A DNA stretch of 64,000 nucleotides from Apodospora peruviana (lineage: Eukaryota > Ascomycota > Sordariomycetes > Sordariales > Lasiosphaeriaceae): contig JAUEDM010000005.1 in the NCBI GenBank assembly GCA_033439685.1, positions 124,001 through 188,000 of the forward strand. The letters run 5' to 3'. Under the pieces are notes generated by a model. It was not told the DNA's origin, made no database searches, and saw only the letters and a program-made list of their open reading frames with translations. The position numbers and the translations under genes were made by a program. Positions 43,012 to 54,476 of this stretch are shown one piece after another; the stretch's first letter is position 1; each line of letters starts with the position of its first letter.

Positions 43012-44536
43012 TTGCACACAAATCCCAGCCAGCAAAGATGGATGATACCAATCTCGACCTACTATTTTTCGGAGATACTCTTGAAACTCCCAACTGCGAC
43101 CCTCAGCCCCCGCCTTCTGCCAGTCCAGAGCAGGGCCATTCAGGCCTGTCCAACCTCCCAAAACGAGATCCTAATCGCCATCTTCGAACACGTCGACGGC
43201 CCGCCAAAACCCCTCGTCGAAGTAACCCTCGGCAGGTCGCAGCTCCTGGCCCTGGCCAGCGTGTCCCGCTAATTCCGCGACCTGATCTACGATATCGCGT
43301 ATAAACGGGTGCAAATAACCTGGAGCAGCGAGTTCATCGACAAATACGACACCATCATGCGCAGCAGGGGTGATGTGGCACGGCACGCGGTCCAGGAACT
43401 CGAGGTCTACGAGTGCTGGTCTCCCAACACTGAACTCGTCAGCCCTGCAAATGCGGATGACCTCTTCCCGGCGCGCTGGTATGATATAATGGCAGAAGAG
43501 ATCGGAATCTCCCTTTCCCCGAGGGATGCTCGAGGACCGCCAGACACCTTTGTTTCTGCTTCTGCTCTCCCGCTTGCCGAACCTAAACCGCCTCAAGTTT
43601 CAAACTCGGTCAGAGCCGTTGGCGCGCGACTGCGGCCACACCTCAAACAACTGCCGTCAGGCACTTGCCTCCAGTCATTAGAGTGTCTCACACTGACACA
43701 CCTCCCGACAATGGACTGGGAAACAACCAAGGGTTTCTTACCGGAAAGTCGTGCCTGTTCTTTCTGTGCTGTCAATGGCGAGCAACCTCCGCTTTTTGAG
43801 TCTAGAGGACTGGCACCTTGGCGAGATCCCATCCTCCCTCCAACTCGAAGCGTTACGCAAACTCATCCTCCAAGCGTGATTTCAGTCCAATAAAGACCTC
43901 GTCAACCTGATTTTCGCTTGCCCCGTCTTCGAGACAGCCGTCATAATCTGGCATCCGCACGGCATCTTGTCTCCGCCGCATACCGACGAAGCTCCCGGCT
44001 ACGGAAAATGGATAGCGTACGCGCCCCTGCCGCACGAGCTGATCGGCTGCCTTGGGGTGTGCAAGGACACGCTCAGGAATCTGGTTCTGGACCGAATTTA
44101 CTCCAATCGCGGTCATGGTGAACGGGGCGCCGTCGAGGACGGTTCCCGAGAGCAGCGGAGAACTCAAGCTGTGATGGGAGATATTGATACTGCCAATGTC
44201 ACGCTGAAGGATTTCGAAAAGGTCGAGACCCTCTCCATCAACGACAAGGCGTTTTGGCACCAACACCGCTACTTACCTACTTCGTCTGCGAGGGGCCGAT
44301 CTCTTGTTGATCTGCTACCGAAATCACTACGGAGATTGTATCTCGGGTACCAGTGTAGCCAAGCCGAGGAGGAGCCTACGCTTGAGGATGTCTCGTCGGA
44401 GTTTGACGAGGCTGGGGTTAAGTTCTCTTGGGTCGAGGACACGGTGGATCTGTGGTATGTAAGGACGGTTGGGCTGGATGGGGATGTTGTGCTGGATTAT
44501 GAGCGGCTGCCTGGGAAGGCAATTTTGAGGCTCTGA
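43012..44536 (+). pseudogene. F-box/leucine-rich-type gene, decayed
   Basis: An F-box-like start (NEILIAIFEHVD...LLALASVSR) is cut by TAA at 43270-43272. The same frame continues sensibly (FRDLIYDIAYKRVQITW) and on to about 43740. Frame then changes, and a leucine-rich part (SNLRFLSLEDWHL, ALRKLILQA) is cut by TGA at 43877-43879, after which the new frame runs to 44536. TAA and TGA are each one C-to-T change from CAA and CGA. I could not find introns that remove them. The C-terminal 190 codons are intact and show no further motif. Confidence 0.68.
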
Positions 44537-45566
44537 TAATACCTACATCAATGTACCAGGTAGGCATACACCGTCCGACGCCGTATTTCTTGGGATTTTG
44601 CAGTGGGCTGGCAAATGAAGTTGAGGCAGGAGCCAAGATCTCAGGATTGCTTTTGAGAGAATATCTAACCCGTACGGGTGATGGTAAAGTAATTATTAAT
44701 ATGCTATTTATTAGATTGGTACCACAGCTTCGGAGTAGGTCATAAAAGTGGGACGGGCGAGAATCCCGGGTCTCGGAGGCAGTCATGAGAGGTCATCATC
44801 AGTTGAGGATGGATGGTAAATAAATGTAAACAAAATTGGGGACGGTTGGCACGATGGTGATGGCTCACCAAGTAGAAGTTTACTGTGTTCAGAAACACTG
44901 TGCCGTATAATCTTGTTGGATTCAGAATCCACTCGCCATCTTCCGTGTCACACCAAGCGCATGCAATTCCGTGGCAGAAAACGAGAGTTCGAATGGCAGG
45001 CAGGTATGCATTCTCGTCTAACCGCCTGCGCTATTCCAATTTAGTGGTTTTCTGAATGGCCGGAATGGCCGAGTGGTCGAAGGCGCTAGGTCTGGGTACC
45101 TGTTCGGCCAATAGATAAGAGTTGATAAGATAAGACCCACCCGTATTAGTGCGCAGCGGCCTTAACCGGAGTACTCCAGTCGTCAACGCTGTCTGCACCG
45201 CCCCCTTGTATCTAAAGTTAAGACCGGTTGGCGGTTTGCAGCGGCTGGAATGGCCGATTCGTCGAAGGCGCTTGACGCAGCCATCTCAAGTCACCAACAA
45301 ACTTCCCAATTTTAGTTCGTCTCGATGATCATGAGCGCACATTATTCCATCGTTACTCCCCAAACCATTGACCGAGGAAATACTCACCACTCATGTCCAA
45401 AAACTCCCGAGAACGAATGAATCATCAATCCGTAACAACGTCCCGACACCATCAGTTATAACATCACAACATCGCGACGTGTGAGGCCGAGGTTGGATCT
45501 CTCATCCCCGAATAAGTCATCCCCTGTTATCGTATCAAACGCCAATTTGAAACCCCGCCAGATTCA
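44537..45566. other. Intergenic stretch with two tRNA-like fragments
   Basis: GGAATGGCCGAGTGGTCGAAGGCGCT at about 45061-45087 and GGAATGGCCGATTCGTCGAAGGCGCT at about 45248-45273 look like the acceptor/D-arm halves of a class II (Ser/Leu) tRNA without the rest. No gene supported. Confidence 0.5.
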
Positions 45567-47108
45567 ATGGCGTCACTCTCAACCCTCCCCACCGAACTCC
45601 TCTGCCTCATCATCTCGAATCTTGACCCCATCGCCCTCATCGCCCTCTCGCAGACATCGCAGTCATTCCGCTCCTTCATCAAGCCCGAGCGCCACCATTT
45701 CGTCCAACGGCTGCTCGCCCTCGAGCTTCAGCCCGAACATGGCGGCATCGTCCCCCTGATGCGGACAGTCGACAACAACCTGACGCCGCCGATGGAGAGC
45801 GATGAGTGGAGGCGCAACAAGTACGCCTGCGCGGGTTGCATGAAGCTGCTGACGCACCTCATGTTCGACAACCACTCCATCCTCCGCCTGGGGCTGCGGA
45901 AGCCCCCTCCTGGCAGCGAACAAGCCGACAAGCTGACCGACTGGGAGCCCGTCGACGACAAGGTCGCCGCAATCCAGCGCGCCCACACGCGCGAAGCAAC
46001 AAAACGCGAGCGACTACAACCGTGGCGTCGCCGGTTCATCCGCGCTCTCCGGCAATATGCACGTGGCCAAGGCGGACAGATGGGCATCGGCCCGGACGCG
46101 TTCACGAGGACCGGCGAGGAGGTAAGAAGGAGACAACTGGCGGACATCGCGGAGGCCGAAATGTACCTCTGCGGCATCTCGCGGCACAAACGCATGTGCA
46201 ACGAATGCAGGATGCAGCGCGGCGACTGGGCCAGGCACACCAGCTCAAATGTGGGCAGCGCGACCGTGCCCATCGTCCGAAGCCGCGCCCTGCCCTTCCA
46301 AGACGAATTCGCAAGATGGTTTCCCAATCTCTTAGACGACCAAGTTCCGCCGCTGGCCGAGAACGAGAGGCCGCGGCCCTTCCGCGTGTGGAACTTCGAT
46401 AAACGGGGCATCGTGGCGCCGACGTACGTTATGCGCTGCCGTGGGTGCGCTGCCTGGCAGGAGATTGCCGCGTTCCGGGTCAGGAGGGACTGGTTCAGCG
46501 GTGGGAGATCGATGGTGTGGGAGGGCAACTTGGTGCGATGCTTGTGCAGTCACTGCTTCGCCAAGAAGCACGGCCAGGCCAAGCTCGCGGAGGCGCTTTT
46601 GAACTGTGTCCTTACGGAGGCCGGGAATGAGCTGCGCAGGATCCAGTATCGGCTTGGCCATGGGTGGCGAATTGTCATCAGTGACTTTGACGCGGAGGTC
46701 GGTAGACTCCGGAGTTGGCAGGCCGCCAGGAACGAGATTCTGGGTGGACACAGGCTCTTGTTGATGTCGCCGATGAGGGGCGACACCCTGGCAAAGTTCG
46801 AGGCCATGCACTCCCGCGCCTTTTGCGTCGACAACAGGGGCGGCTCGAGCGAGCGCGACAGAAAGGAGCTGCAGCGCCGTCTCTATCGCCTCAGGCGGCT
46901 TTTGATGGACGAGGTTGACCAGCGTGCCCGCAACGAGGTCCTGCAGTCGTGGTATCGGCTCTGGATGGAGGACTATGACCTCAACCAGGCGAGTTTCTTT
47001 CGCATGCTGGATATCATTGCCAAGATCAAGGAGAACCCGCAGTTGTTGGTCGACTATGCACTGCATCCGGATCGTTTTCGATTCGAGACGGCCAGTTGGC
47101 TGTCTTAA
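45567..47108 (+). CDS. F-box protein with Cys-rich central region
   Basis: 513 residues, no intron needed. The N-terminal F-box is SLSTLPTELLCLIISNLDPIALIALSQTS. It is followed by a YACAGCMKLLTHLMF motif and later CNECRMQRGDW, CRGCAAW and LCSHC pairs, which could bind zinc. The C-terminal third is Arg/Leu-rich and helical. The F-box would dock to Skp1 in an SCF ubiquitin ligase, with the rest choosing the substrate; the substrate is unknown. A tRNA-like gene lies just downstream. Confidence 0.82.
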   Translation: MASLSTLPTELLCLIISNLDPIALIALSQTSQSFRSFIKPERHHFVQRLLALELQPEHGGIVPLMRTVDNNLTPPMESDEWRRNKYACAGCMKLLTHLMFDNHSILRLGLRKPPPGSEQADKLTDWEPVDDKVAAIQRAHTREATKRERLQPWRRRFIRALRQYARGQGGQMGIGPDAFTRTGEEVRRRQLADIAEAEMYLCGISRHKRMCNECRMQRGDWARHTSSNVGSATVPIVRSRALPFQDEFARWFPNLLDDQVPPLAENERPRPFRVWNFDKRGIVAPTYVMRCRGCAAWQEIAAFRVRRDWFSGGRSMVWEGNLVRCLCSHCFAKKHGQAKLAEALLNCVLTEAGNELRRIQYRLGHGWRIVISDFDAEVGRLRSWQAARNEILGGHRLLLMSPMRGDTLAKFEAMHSRAFCVDNRGGSSERDRKELQRRLYRLRRLLMDEVDQRARNEVLQSWYRLWMEDYDLNQASFFRMLDIIAKIKENPQLLVDYALHPDRFRFETASWLS

Positions 47109-48816
47109 GGACCTTTGAAGGCTTTGGAGGGCGGGAAGCAGAAATTAAAGGAAAGTCCTTTACTGAAGGTGAAAACAAAAATGTATTGGGACCAGTGAGC
47201 TCGAACTCACGACTCTTGGTTGCTCCGATGTTTGAACCAGACCATAGCGAGCTTAGAGACAGATGCGCTGACCAACTGCGCCATGGTCCCTGTGGAGCTG
47301 AAGCCGCTCGAAACTGTGGGTTTGTTGACTACCGCAGGTTCCTTGCCGGGTACAAGTAGATGGCCTTGGACTTCATCGTGTCAATAAGTCACCTCGGTCG
47401 ATTTCATGGTACTGGCCGAGGCACCCGGCACTTGGTCCAACAGTCGTCTCCCAGATTCAAGTCTTGAGATGAGATGCTCACCCGTCCAACATGATCCTAA
47501 CCCCACGATATTTCGTGAAAAGAAAGGGGCAACAACGGGGACAACCCCCAGCGACTCTCACTGCTGCGTCCCTTCCTTCCGGCCAATACTTCATCTCGGC
47601 CTTCTAGAACATTGCTCAATGCAACGTCAAGCCAGTGCCACCGGCTAAACTCGACCCCTTTAGGGTGCCTCGCGGGGGACCAACTTGACCGCGCAACGCC
47701 GCATGCATGTGATATCGGCGACCCTTCCACGGTTCGTATTCGCGGTCCGTGGTCAGCCATCGAGCAAGACACCGTGATGTGATTCTTGCAGATAGATATT
47801 GGACTCTGTATCCAAGGACCCTCGGTGCCTCAACCCAAAGTTAACTGGGCAACCCACAACATAAAAGGGGTTACAGAAGGGTGTGGCTCGTTGGTGGCGT
47901 GGATACAACCCTACGCACAGCCATGCGTGCTTCGCCAATATTAGGCGAGTGCAGTGCGGATGCATACCTACATACAACTATCTCATTTTCGGTCAATCGT
48001 CCCGTGTCTTCTCCCAAGTCATGATGTAACCAACCTGTTGGCAGTTGGTGGCAGGCGTACTCGCAAAAATAAAAGCAGCCCTACCAATTAACCGGCTAAA
48101 CGGCTCTCCGTTATTATGTGGCATCACACCAGCACACAGCACACTATCCAGCAGGCCGCAGCCAACGTGCTGTTATGTTATCTGTTCAGCCGGGCCACGC
48201 CCTTGCAGACAGAGATCGAAGCCAGCCAGCCTGCTAGCCCACATCGTGTCATCGTTGTTGAGATGTAATGTCAGCCCCATCGTGCATACCCTCATCCGCC
48301 CAGAACATGGAGGGCAGGCTACGCCGCTGACACTCAAACCGAAAGGACCACATAGCAAATATGTGGGAGGCTGACTTCTATGATTGGCTTCCATTATCCG
48401 AGCATGTGTGTATGTGGTCCGACGTTCTGTAGTCACCACTAAAGTGCGATAAAGATCTCACGCCGTGATGGACGGGAAGGAGAAAGGTGGCCCCAGCCGT
48501 AGTGGCTGTGGGACAGAGCGCCGCGATGTGCGCTTCGTGCTCCTCCGGTGCCACGCCACATGAGACTTGAGATGATTCCATCCAAACCGGATGAGTGAGC
48601 CAGCCAGCCAGTGACGGACGCCGGATGGTTAGGTATCTTGGACCAGTTCAGTTTGGATTGGTGTGAAGGCATTTCTATAAGAAGGGCGGCGAGGGTCTGC
48701 TGAGTTTGGGTCTTGGTTCTTGTCAGACAAGACAAAAGCTTCCTCAAGACACTCAAGCTACCCTCTTCGTATCCATCTTCTACAATCGGTCAAAGACATT
48801 TTCAAAAGCCATCATC
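47109..48816. other. Mostly gene-free stretch containing one tRNA
   Basis: Besides the tRNA at 47187-47290, only short frames without motifs are present. An ORF beginning at 48706 is a 5' extension of the small gene at 48817. Confidence 0.4.
47187..47290 (-). tRNA. Intron-containing tRNA-like gene, isotype unclear
   Basis: Acceptor GGGACCA pairs with TGGTCCC, followed by discriminator A. D arm GCGCAGTTGGTCAGCGC and T arm GTGAG-TTCGAGC-CTCAC are intact, so A and B boxes are good. The anticodon region (TCTGTCTCTAAG, then about 30 nt before the 3' half) does not give a well-paired stem. The flanks resemble an elongator tRNA-Met, but no CAT anticodon stands in the loop position. It may be an atypical or decayed tRNA. 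Confidence 0.65.
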
Positions 48817-49053
48817 ATGGGCGTCATCTTCAGCATCCCATCCGGCGGCACTGGCTTCCTTGCCACGGCCCTGCTCGCCACCACGGCGGCTGCCAACCTC
48901 CACGCTGCTGGCGCTGTACCTCCTGTTATAGTCGGAGGGGGACGGTCTGTTCAGCAGCAAGTTCACTACAATCCACTTGCCGACACGATGGACTCTGTCG
49001 GCCACGGAGTCCTGAGCGACCAGTTCTTTTGCGGCTCATACCTTAAGGCATAG
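48817..49053 (+). CDS. Short hypothetical protein
   Basis: 78 codons from ATG 48817 (MGVIFSIPSGGTGFLATALLATTAAA). It has an Ala/Leu-rich hydrophobic N-terminal segment that could be a signal or membrane helix, then a polar tail ending CGSYLKA. The frame is open upstream to 48706. The ATCATC leader before the ATG looks like a real start. No family recognised. Confidence 0.4.
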   Translation: MGVIFSIPSGGTGFLATALLATTAAANLHAAGAVPPVIVGGGRSVQQQVHYNPLADTMDSVGHGVLSDQFFCGSYLKA

Positions 49054-52000
49054 ACCTTCAGCACCCCAAGATTGGCATCGGCCAGTCAGAACACACTTGT
49101 CGTTGGGCAGATTTCAGACGGATGAAGGCTGTAGGGCAAGATTTCTAGATAGGAGAAGACGGATTTCTAGCCGTTTGCCTAGGTCACACGCAAGACTATT
49201 CTTCAATCATGTTTTATTTCGGAGGAGTTTATGGAGATTTGGGACAGATACCATTGGAATTTTTAGGGAAATACATATATATTTTTTGAGGGATGCTGAG
49301 ATAGATTGAGTCCCTGAGATACGCGGACGTGAACTTTAGTTACTGGAATACGAAGCCTACTTCATAAATGGGTATCTTTCACATAACCGTTCCGAATGCT
49401 TGATGTCTGTCTGTTCTTTCAGTTTTTAGAGACATTTGCTTTGCACTTTTCCGGCCCAAGGAACTTGAACATCACGAAAATGAAATCAGTCACAGTGTTA
49501 TGGTAAGTTTAGCACAGGTTCATCACATTTATCACATCAGCTACTGCCTTATCTGCTTTCTTCATCCTTCAGTCGTTGGGCCATCCACATCCTCAACCTA
49601 CTGACCTGCCTACAGATCCTCCCTGGAGTTTTCACCCGATAGCACCCCGAGTCAGTCATTCTAGCCGCCCTTCTGACTGATGTTGATTTTGCGGAGATCT
49701 AGCACATCTCTCATGGGTGAAGTGTGAAGACAGTTGCTTCCGTCCCATGATTTGTTAGGTCAGTTTGCACAATATCAGTCATTGCTTGGTAATAATGCGC
49801 CAGTTTACCCAAGTACAAAAGCTATGGTCTTCATCTTCTTTAGGACCTGAAGACGATCATTGGCTAAGGAACTGGGAGGTATGGTGTTGGTACTGCTCCC
49901 CTGAAGGGTCGAGCCGTGGTAGGTGTCGCGCCGGGAGCTGCCCACCAACGGAACCAACAACATCACATATGCACCCTCCTAGATGGCGGAACTCGTTCCT
50001 AATCGTCAACATGCCCTCGGCCCGACCGATGCCTCGAACCATCCAGGGTTTCTCTTGGTAACGTTCGACCTCGGACTGACCCAAATTGTGATCACGTCCA
50101 ACTTGAAGAATACCATTGCCCCTTTCCATTCATGTTACTTCCCCTCGCGGAAAGTATTCCACGGATACAAGTATCGCGGATAATCAGGTTGGTTGGCGGG
50201 ATGACGGGCAGGTGGGCGGGCGTCGTCGTGCTGCCACCCAACATGCATATCGTCGTATCGGGAAGGCATCTCGTCCGCCTGCTGTTCATTGATCTCAAGG
50301 CCCTCGGGAAAGGGGGGTGTCTTCCGATGCTGACTCCAGGCACGTTCATCGTACACTGCTGCGAACGGCGTTCTTCCCTTGCAATCTCCAGTCCCACATT
50401 TGTGTCCTAGCTCGTCGAGGGAGCGTCTTGGAGTTTGCCGCGTCAATCTTGACATCCCGTCTGCGATGAGTGCCCATCATCACCTTGTCCGAGTTTCATC
50501 TGTGATCGCAATAACATCGAATTCTGAAAATACGACCAACCATCCTTTGATATTGGAGTGAATAACATCCCGTGTTTGTTGCTGGTTGTCCGTACAATCG
50601 AGATACGCTACGATCATCTCAGCTCACTATGCCGTCCATACGAATCCAAAATACAGTACTGCGCCCCGGCATTCTCAGCTCCCGGCCTGCGCGCTGAGTG
50701 GTTCGCCTTCCTTCCGTAACGGGAGCAGCAGCAGCAGCAGCAGTAGCAAGAAGTGGCACCGCTGGCACCGCTGGCGCCGCTGTGAAACCCTTTCATGGTG
50801 TAGCTCCGCTTGGTCGAGCTCAATGCCAGGTGGTTGGTAGATTTCACGTCAACTGACAATCTGCTCTTCGTTTCCCGGTCCCCTCATCGCTACGCACAAA
50901 CGGCACACGCGAAGAAAAGTCAAGCTTTGCAACGGAGAAGGCGAAAAGGGTTGCAGTTCTACCTTAAACTACCTACCTTACTCATCAACAAGTGAGAGAC
51001 TCCCTGGAAGTGATAAGACCAGAATGAACAAGGGTCTTCACATTATGGCCAACGTTATTAAACAGGGATCACATGCAATGGCGATATTGGTTGCAATGAC
51101 AAAGGACTGAATAAAAGTAGTCTGCAGATCTGATCGCAATGCAAAGGTTCCTACTCTTTTAACGCTTTGTACAAGTAAGTTGTGGTTTACTGCTGTAAAG
51201 AGGAAGGAGGAAACTATTCGGTATTACGAGAAGAAACTCTCAATTATGTGCTCATGAAAACAAGCCCTGGCTTGAAGGATCCGGCGCCAATGTGCTGCTG
51301 GTAGCTAAATTTTGCCTGTTTATGACGTTGCCCGGCCGAGGGCATTTGCATGGTGTTTGCAGTTCGTAACATGCTCCCTTCGACGTAACCTGAACCACTC
51401 GGCCATTCGGTTCAGCGGCACGGAGTGAGTGACCGCCCCCCCCCCCCCCCCCCCCCCTTTGTGAGTATCAAGTCGGAATAAACATTTGCTGTTCAAAATT
51501 CATCGTCAGCTTCAAGTTCTATCATAAGCATAACAACTCGAACCAATTTAGATATCAGACATCTTTGCTTGCCAAGACTTCTGACCTCCTCGGGTGGCGG
51601 TTTATATTGCCCCCCTATTTTTCTCTACCAGCTTTGTCACCTAAAATAAGGCAAACGTCCATCCATCCCCCGCAACTGCTGCCCAAAATAATTACCCCAA
51701 ATTCTGTAATAACCCACAACAGGCAAAACTCAAAATACCTCTGTGCAGGATATTAACGAACATGTGTAATCTTGGAGAGGCCGTGCACCTCTGCCAGATA
51801 AATTTACTCCCGCCCGGAATAGGGCAGATCCGGGAGCACGTTGTCCCATGCCATCTCCTTGACCCCCATGTAGAATCCGGGGTAGTCTGGAGAATAGACT
51901 CCAGATCTAGACCATCAAGATCTCATTCTTGGGGTTCAGAGGGCCTGAGCGGTCCTGAAAATCTCTTGATACTATCGTCCCGCAACTCTAACTATATAGC

Positions 52001-52319
52001 AAACAATACCTATCTTGTGTGAAGATAGATTCGGATAGTACCTCTCCCGTAAACGGTGATCCTTGGCTGGCCTGTATTTTTGGTCTCTCATCCTTCAGTC
52101 CGTCATGGCCTGTGGTATAGAGGACATAGCGGCAATATGTCGAGATGAGCAACACATGTGGGTTTAAAAGTGGCTGCAAGATGCATTCAGTTCCATTGTA
52201 GTTCAGTTATCGGTTGAGATGATATAAATTGCATGCCTCTCGCTGGCTCAGGGCGTTCCTGTCTTCCCTCCTGTCAAGTACGCCCATCTCCTTTCGTTGC
52301 TCAGTGTGCCTTTCTTAAA
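49054..52319. other. Long gene-poor stretch
   Basis: Holds a (AGC)n microsatellite near 50724-50750 and a poly-C tract. The minus frame 50135-50455 (106 codons, Arg/Pro-rich) is the best open frame but has no motif. No gene can be supported. Confidence 0.4.
51436..51457. repeat. Poly-C tract
   Basis: About 22 C in a row. Confidence 0.9.
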
Positions 52320-53666
52320 ATGTCGTTTGTTCGTCTTGCTATCCTGCTACTCAGCAGCAGCGCCACCCTTGGCCTGTCGCTGCCCCAGCATGAACTCGGC
52401 AAACGCTTCATCGCAGAACCGAGAGCAAGCCATCTCGACTGGAACACACCGCGACCAGACACCGCCGGTTTCCTATCCACACGCCAAGACCTCCACTCGG
52501 TATCATACTTCACCAATCCCCCACGCGGCACACCCCTTTCCCAGCACGACGAACCCAACGCCGTGGCAAACCACTCAGAGCCATCAAAACGCGCCACCTC
52601 GGGCCGGTGGGAAAGCCTCTCCGCCTCGCAGGGAATGGCCTCCCATCCAGCTCCCGTATCCTGGGGCGGTGGCAGAATGGACCTCTACTACATGGGCAGA
52701 GACAAATCCTGCCAGCACAAGTCGCGCGACGACAGCAAAGCCAAATGGGGGCAGTGGGAAGACCTAGGTGGATCGATGGATTCCGCGCCGGCGACGTGCT
52801 CCCGCAAGAAGGACAACATGCACGTATTTTGTAAAGGCACAGACGGGCAAGCATGGCATCGGACTTACACCCACAACCCGGCCAAGAACACAGGTGTGTG
52901 GGGCAACTGGCAGGCTATGGGCGGCAATTGCAAGCATTACCCGTCCACCTGCTCCTGGGGAAAAGATCATGTGAGCGTGTATGTCTCGTCGGCGGACGGG
53001 CAATGCTGGCATCGCAAGTATGATGAGACCACCAAAAGTGGGTGGAATGGGTGGGAGAATATGGGCGGGTATCTTGATGGCCCGCCTAAAGCTGTTACTT
53101 GGGGCAAGGATCATACCAGTGTGTTTTGTAAAGGGCAGGACGGGCAGGCCTGGCATCGGTCTTACGGGGCGGACGGGAAGGCTGGTTGGGGACAATGGGA
53201 GGCGCTTGGCGGATCGTTGGACAGTGAGCCGGCTGCGTGCGCGTGGAATGGACGGATGGATATGTTTGTCAAGGGGAGTGATGGGGCTTGCTGGCACAAG
53301 ACTTACAAGAACGCTACTGTGACGCCAGCGGCGAATGGGACATCGGCAACACCGCCGGTGCCAAGTGGTGGCACGACCACGACCACGACACTCCCCAAGT
53401 GGGGAGAGTGGGAGAATCTGGGCGGCGATATGAAGGAGGGTGCTGCGCCGGAGGTGGTTCAGGTTGACGGCAAGATGGAGGTGTATATCACTGGTAAGGA
53501 TAACACCATGTACCGCAAGAAGTGGGAGAACGATAAGTGGACGGAGGGGTGGGAAAGCATGGGCGGAAGTATGGAGTCCAAGCCGAGCGCTGTTGTGTGG
53601 GATAATGGGCAGGTGGATGTGTATGGCAAGGGCATGGATGGGACTGTTAAGCGTTGTTTTTCGTAA
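52320..53666 (+). CDS. Secreted PLL-like seven-blade beta-propeller lectin
   Basis: 448 residues from ATG 52320 (MSFVRLAILLLSSSATLGLS, a signal peptide). The upstream in-frame ATG at 52233 would bury the signal and was not used. After a linker of about 95 residues come seven repeats of the W..WE.LGG...S.P....W..GR.DVF..G.DG..WH+ type, ending in KRCFS. Examples are WGQWEDLGGSMDSAP, WGNWQAMGG, WNGWENMGG, WGQWEALGG, WGEWENLGG and WTEGWESMGG. That is the blade pattern of Photorhabdus-lectin-like (PLL) and fungal fucose-type lectins, each blade adding part of a sugar pocket. A Thr-rich loop (SGGTTTTTTLPK) is inserted between blades five and six. Extracellular sugar binding is expected; the specificity is not visible. 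Confidence 0.88.
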   Translation: MSFVRLAILLLSSSATLGLSLPQHELGKRFIAEPRASHLDWNTPRPDTAGFLSTRQDLHSVSYFTNPPRGTPLSQHDEPNAVANHSEPSKRATSGRWESLSASQGMASHPAPVSWGGGRMDLYYMGRDKSCQHKSRDDSKAKWGQWEDLGGSMDSAPATCSRKKDNMHVFCKGTDGQAWHRTYTHNPAKNTGVWGNWQAMGGNCKHYPSTCSWGKDHVSVYVSSADGQCWHRKYDETTKSGWNGWENMGGYLDGPPKAVTWGKDHTSVFCKGQDGQAWHRSYGADGKAGWGQWEALGGSLDSEPAACAWNGRMDMFVKGSDGACWHKTYKNATVTPAANGTSATPPVPSGGTTTTTTLPKWGEWENLGGDMKEGAAPEVVQVDGKMEVYITGKDNTMYRKKWENDKWTEGWESMGGSMESKPSAVVWDNGQVDVYGKGMDGTVKRCFS

Positions 53667-53926
53667 GGACCCTGAGTCCAAGGATACATACCTATCTAAG
53701 CACCTACTAAATGGGACGAAAAAAAGATTGATGGTGTTCCCTCTGCTTTTGGAGGTCTGCTATTCGTGTCATGCATGACTTCGCAATTAGCTTCTATGGA
53801 GGCCGGTGTATGGTTCAAAAGTCTCTTTATATTTCATGTTCGTATGGTTAGGTAAGATAGGTAAACAAGCCCTTATCTGTGGCAATGGCGTGCTGCCCCA
53901 ATCACACTTGACCGCCGGTAGGTATG

Positions 53927-54476
53927 TTAGCCCGGCGCCAGCTCGACCGCCTCGCCCTGGACAGTATCCTTCTCCAGCGTGCACGCGACACTGCCCCCGA
54001 TGCCCCTATCATCCCATATACAATCCAACTCCAAATCTCCCGTTCCGATAACATGAAGAGGTCTATCATTTGGTCTACCTTGTCAGTCAACGTTCCAGGT
54101 CAAGACAACACAAAGAAAGTGAAAATGAGACGCACGATGTTCTACCAGGACAATCACGTAGCTCCTCGTCAAGAATGAGCGTCAGCGAGCCCGTCCGAAT
54201 GGCAACGTGCACGGTCAAGTTCTTATCGCTCGGCGTGCCGGCGATGATACACCGATAGTTGACCTGCAGCGCGCAGCTGAGCTGGTCGCTCGCGCCACTG
54301 AGGTCGTTGATTAATGTGAAAGACGCGCTGCCGCCGCTTCCGACCGTGTCGCTGGTGTTGCTTTTGAAGTTTGCGATGGTCCAGCTCGGCGGCGTGGTGC
54401 AGTAGTCGGCGTCCACGACCGTTGCCTGCCGGGCCCCAAACAGGAGCAGGGCCGGCGCGAAGAGCGACGATAGCAT
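53927..54476 (-). CDS. Small secreted protein, two exons
   Basis: Exons 54476-54158 and 54078-53927 join in frame (donor GTGATT, acceptor CAAG); 156 residues. The start at 54476 (MLSSLFAPALLLFGARQATVVDA) gives a signal peptide, whereas the longer frame from 54551 would hide it. The mature part starts DYCTTPPSWTIANF and holds Cys in LSCALQVNYRC, LDCIWDD and VACTLEK. It has a beta-rich pattern seen in many fungal secreted proteins of unknown function. Function not known. The splice choice is inferred from phase, and the alternative is an unspliced product ending at 54087. Confidence 0.65.

Noticed and set aside
48173..48756. Minus frames near 48.2-48.8 kb
   Set aside because: No motif, and they overlap the promoter of the small plus-strand gene.
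53672..53810. Lectin C-terminal extension past 53666
   Set aside because: A clear stop follows the last blade; the longer overlapping frame 53440-53778 is a different frame without blade motifs.
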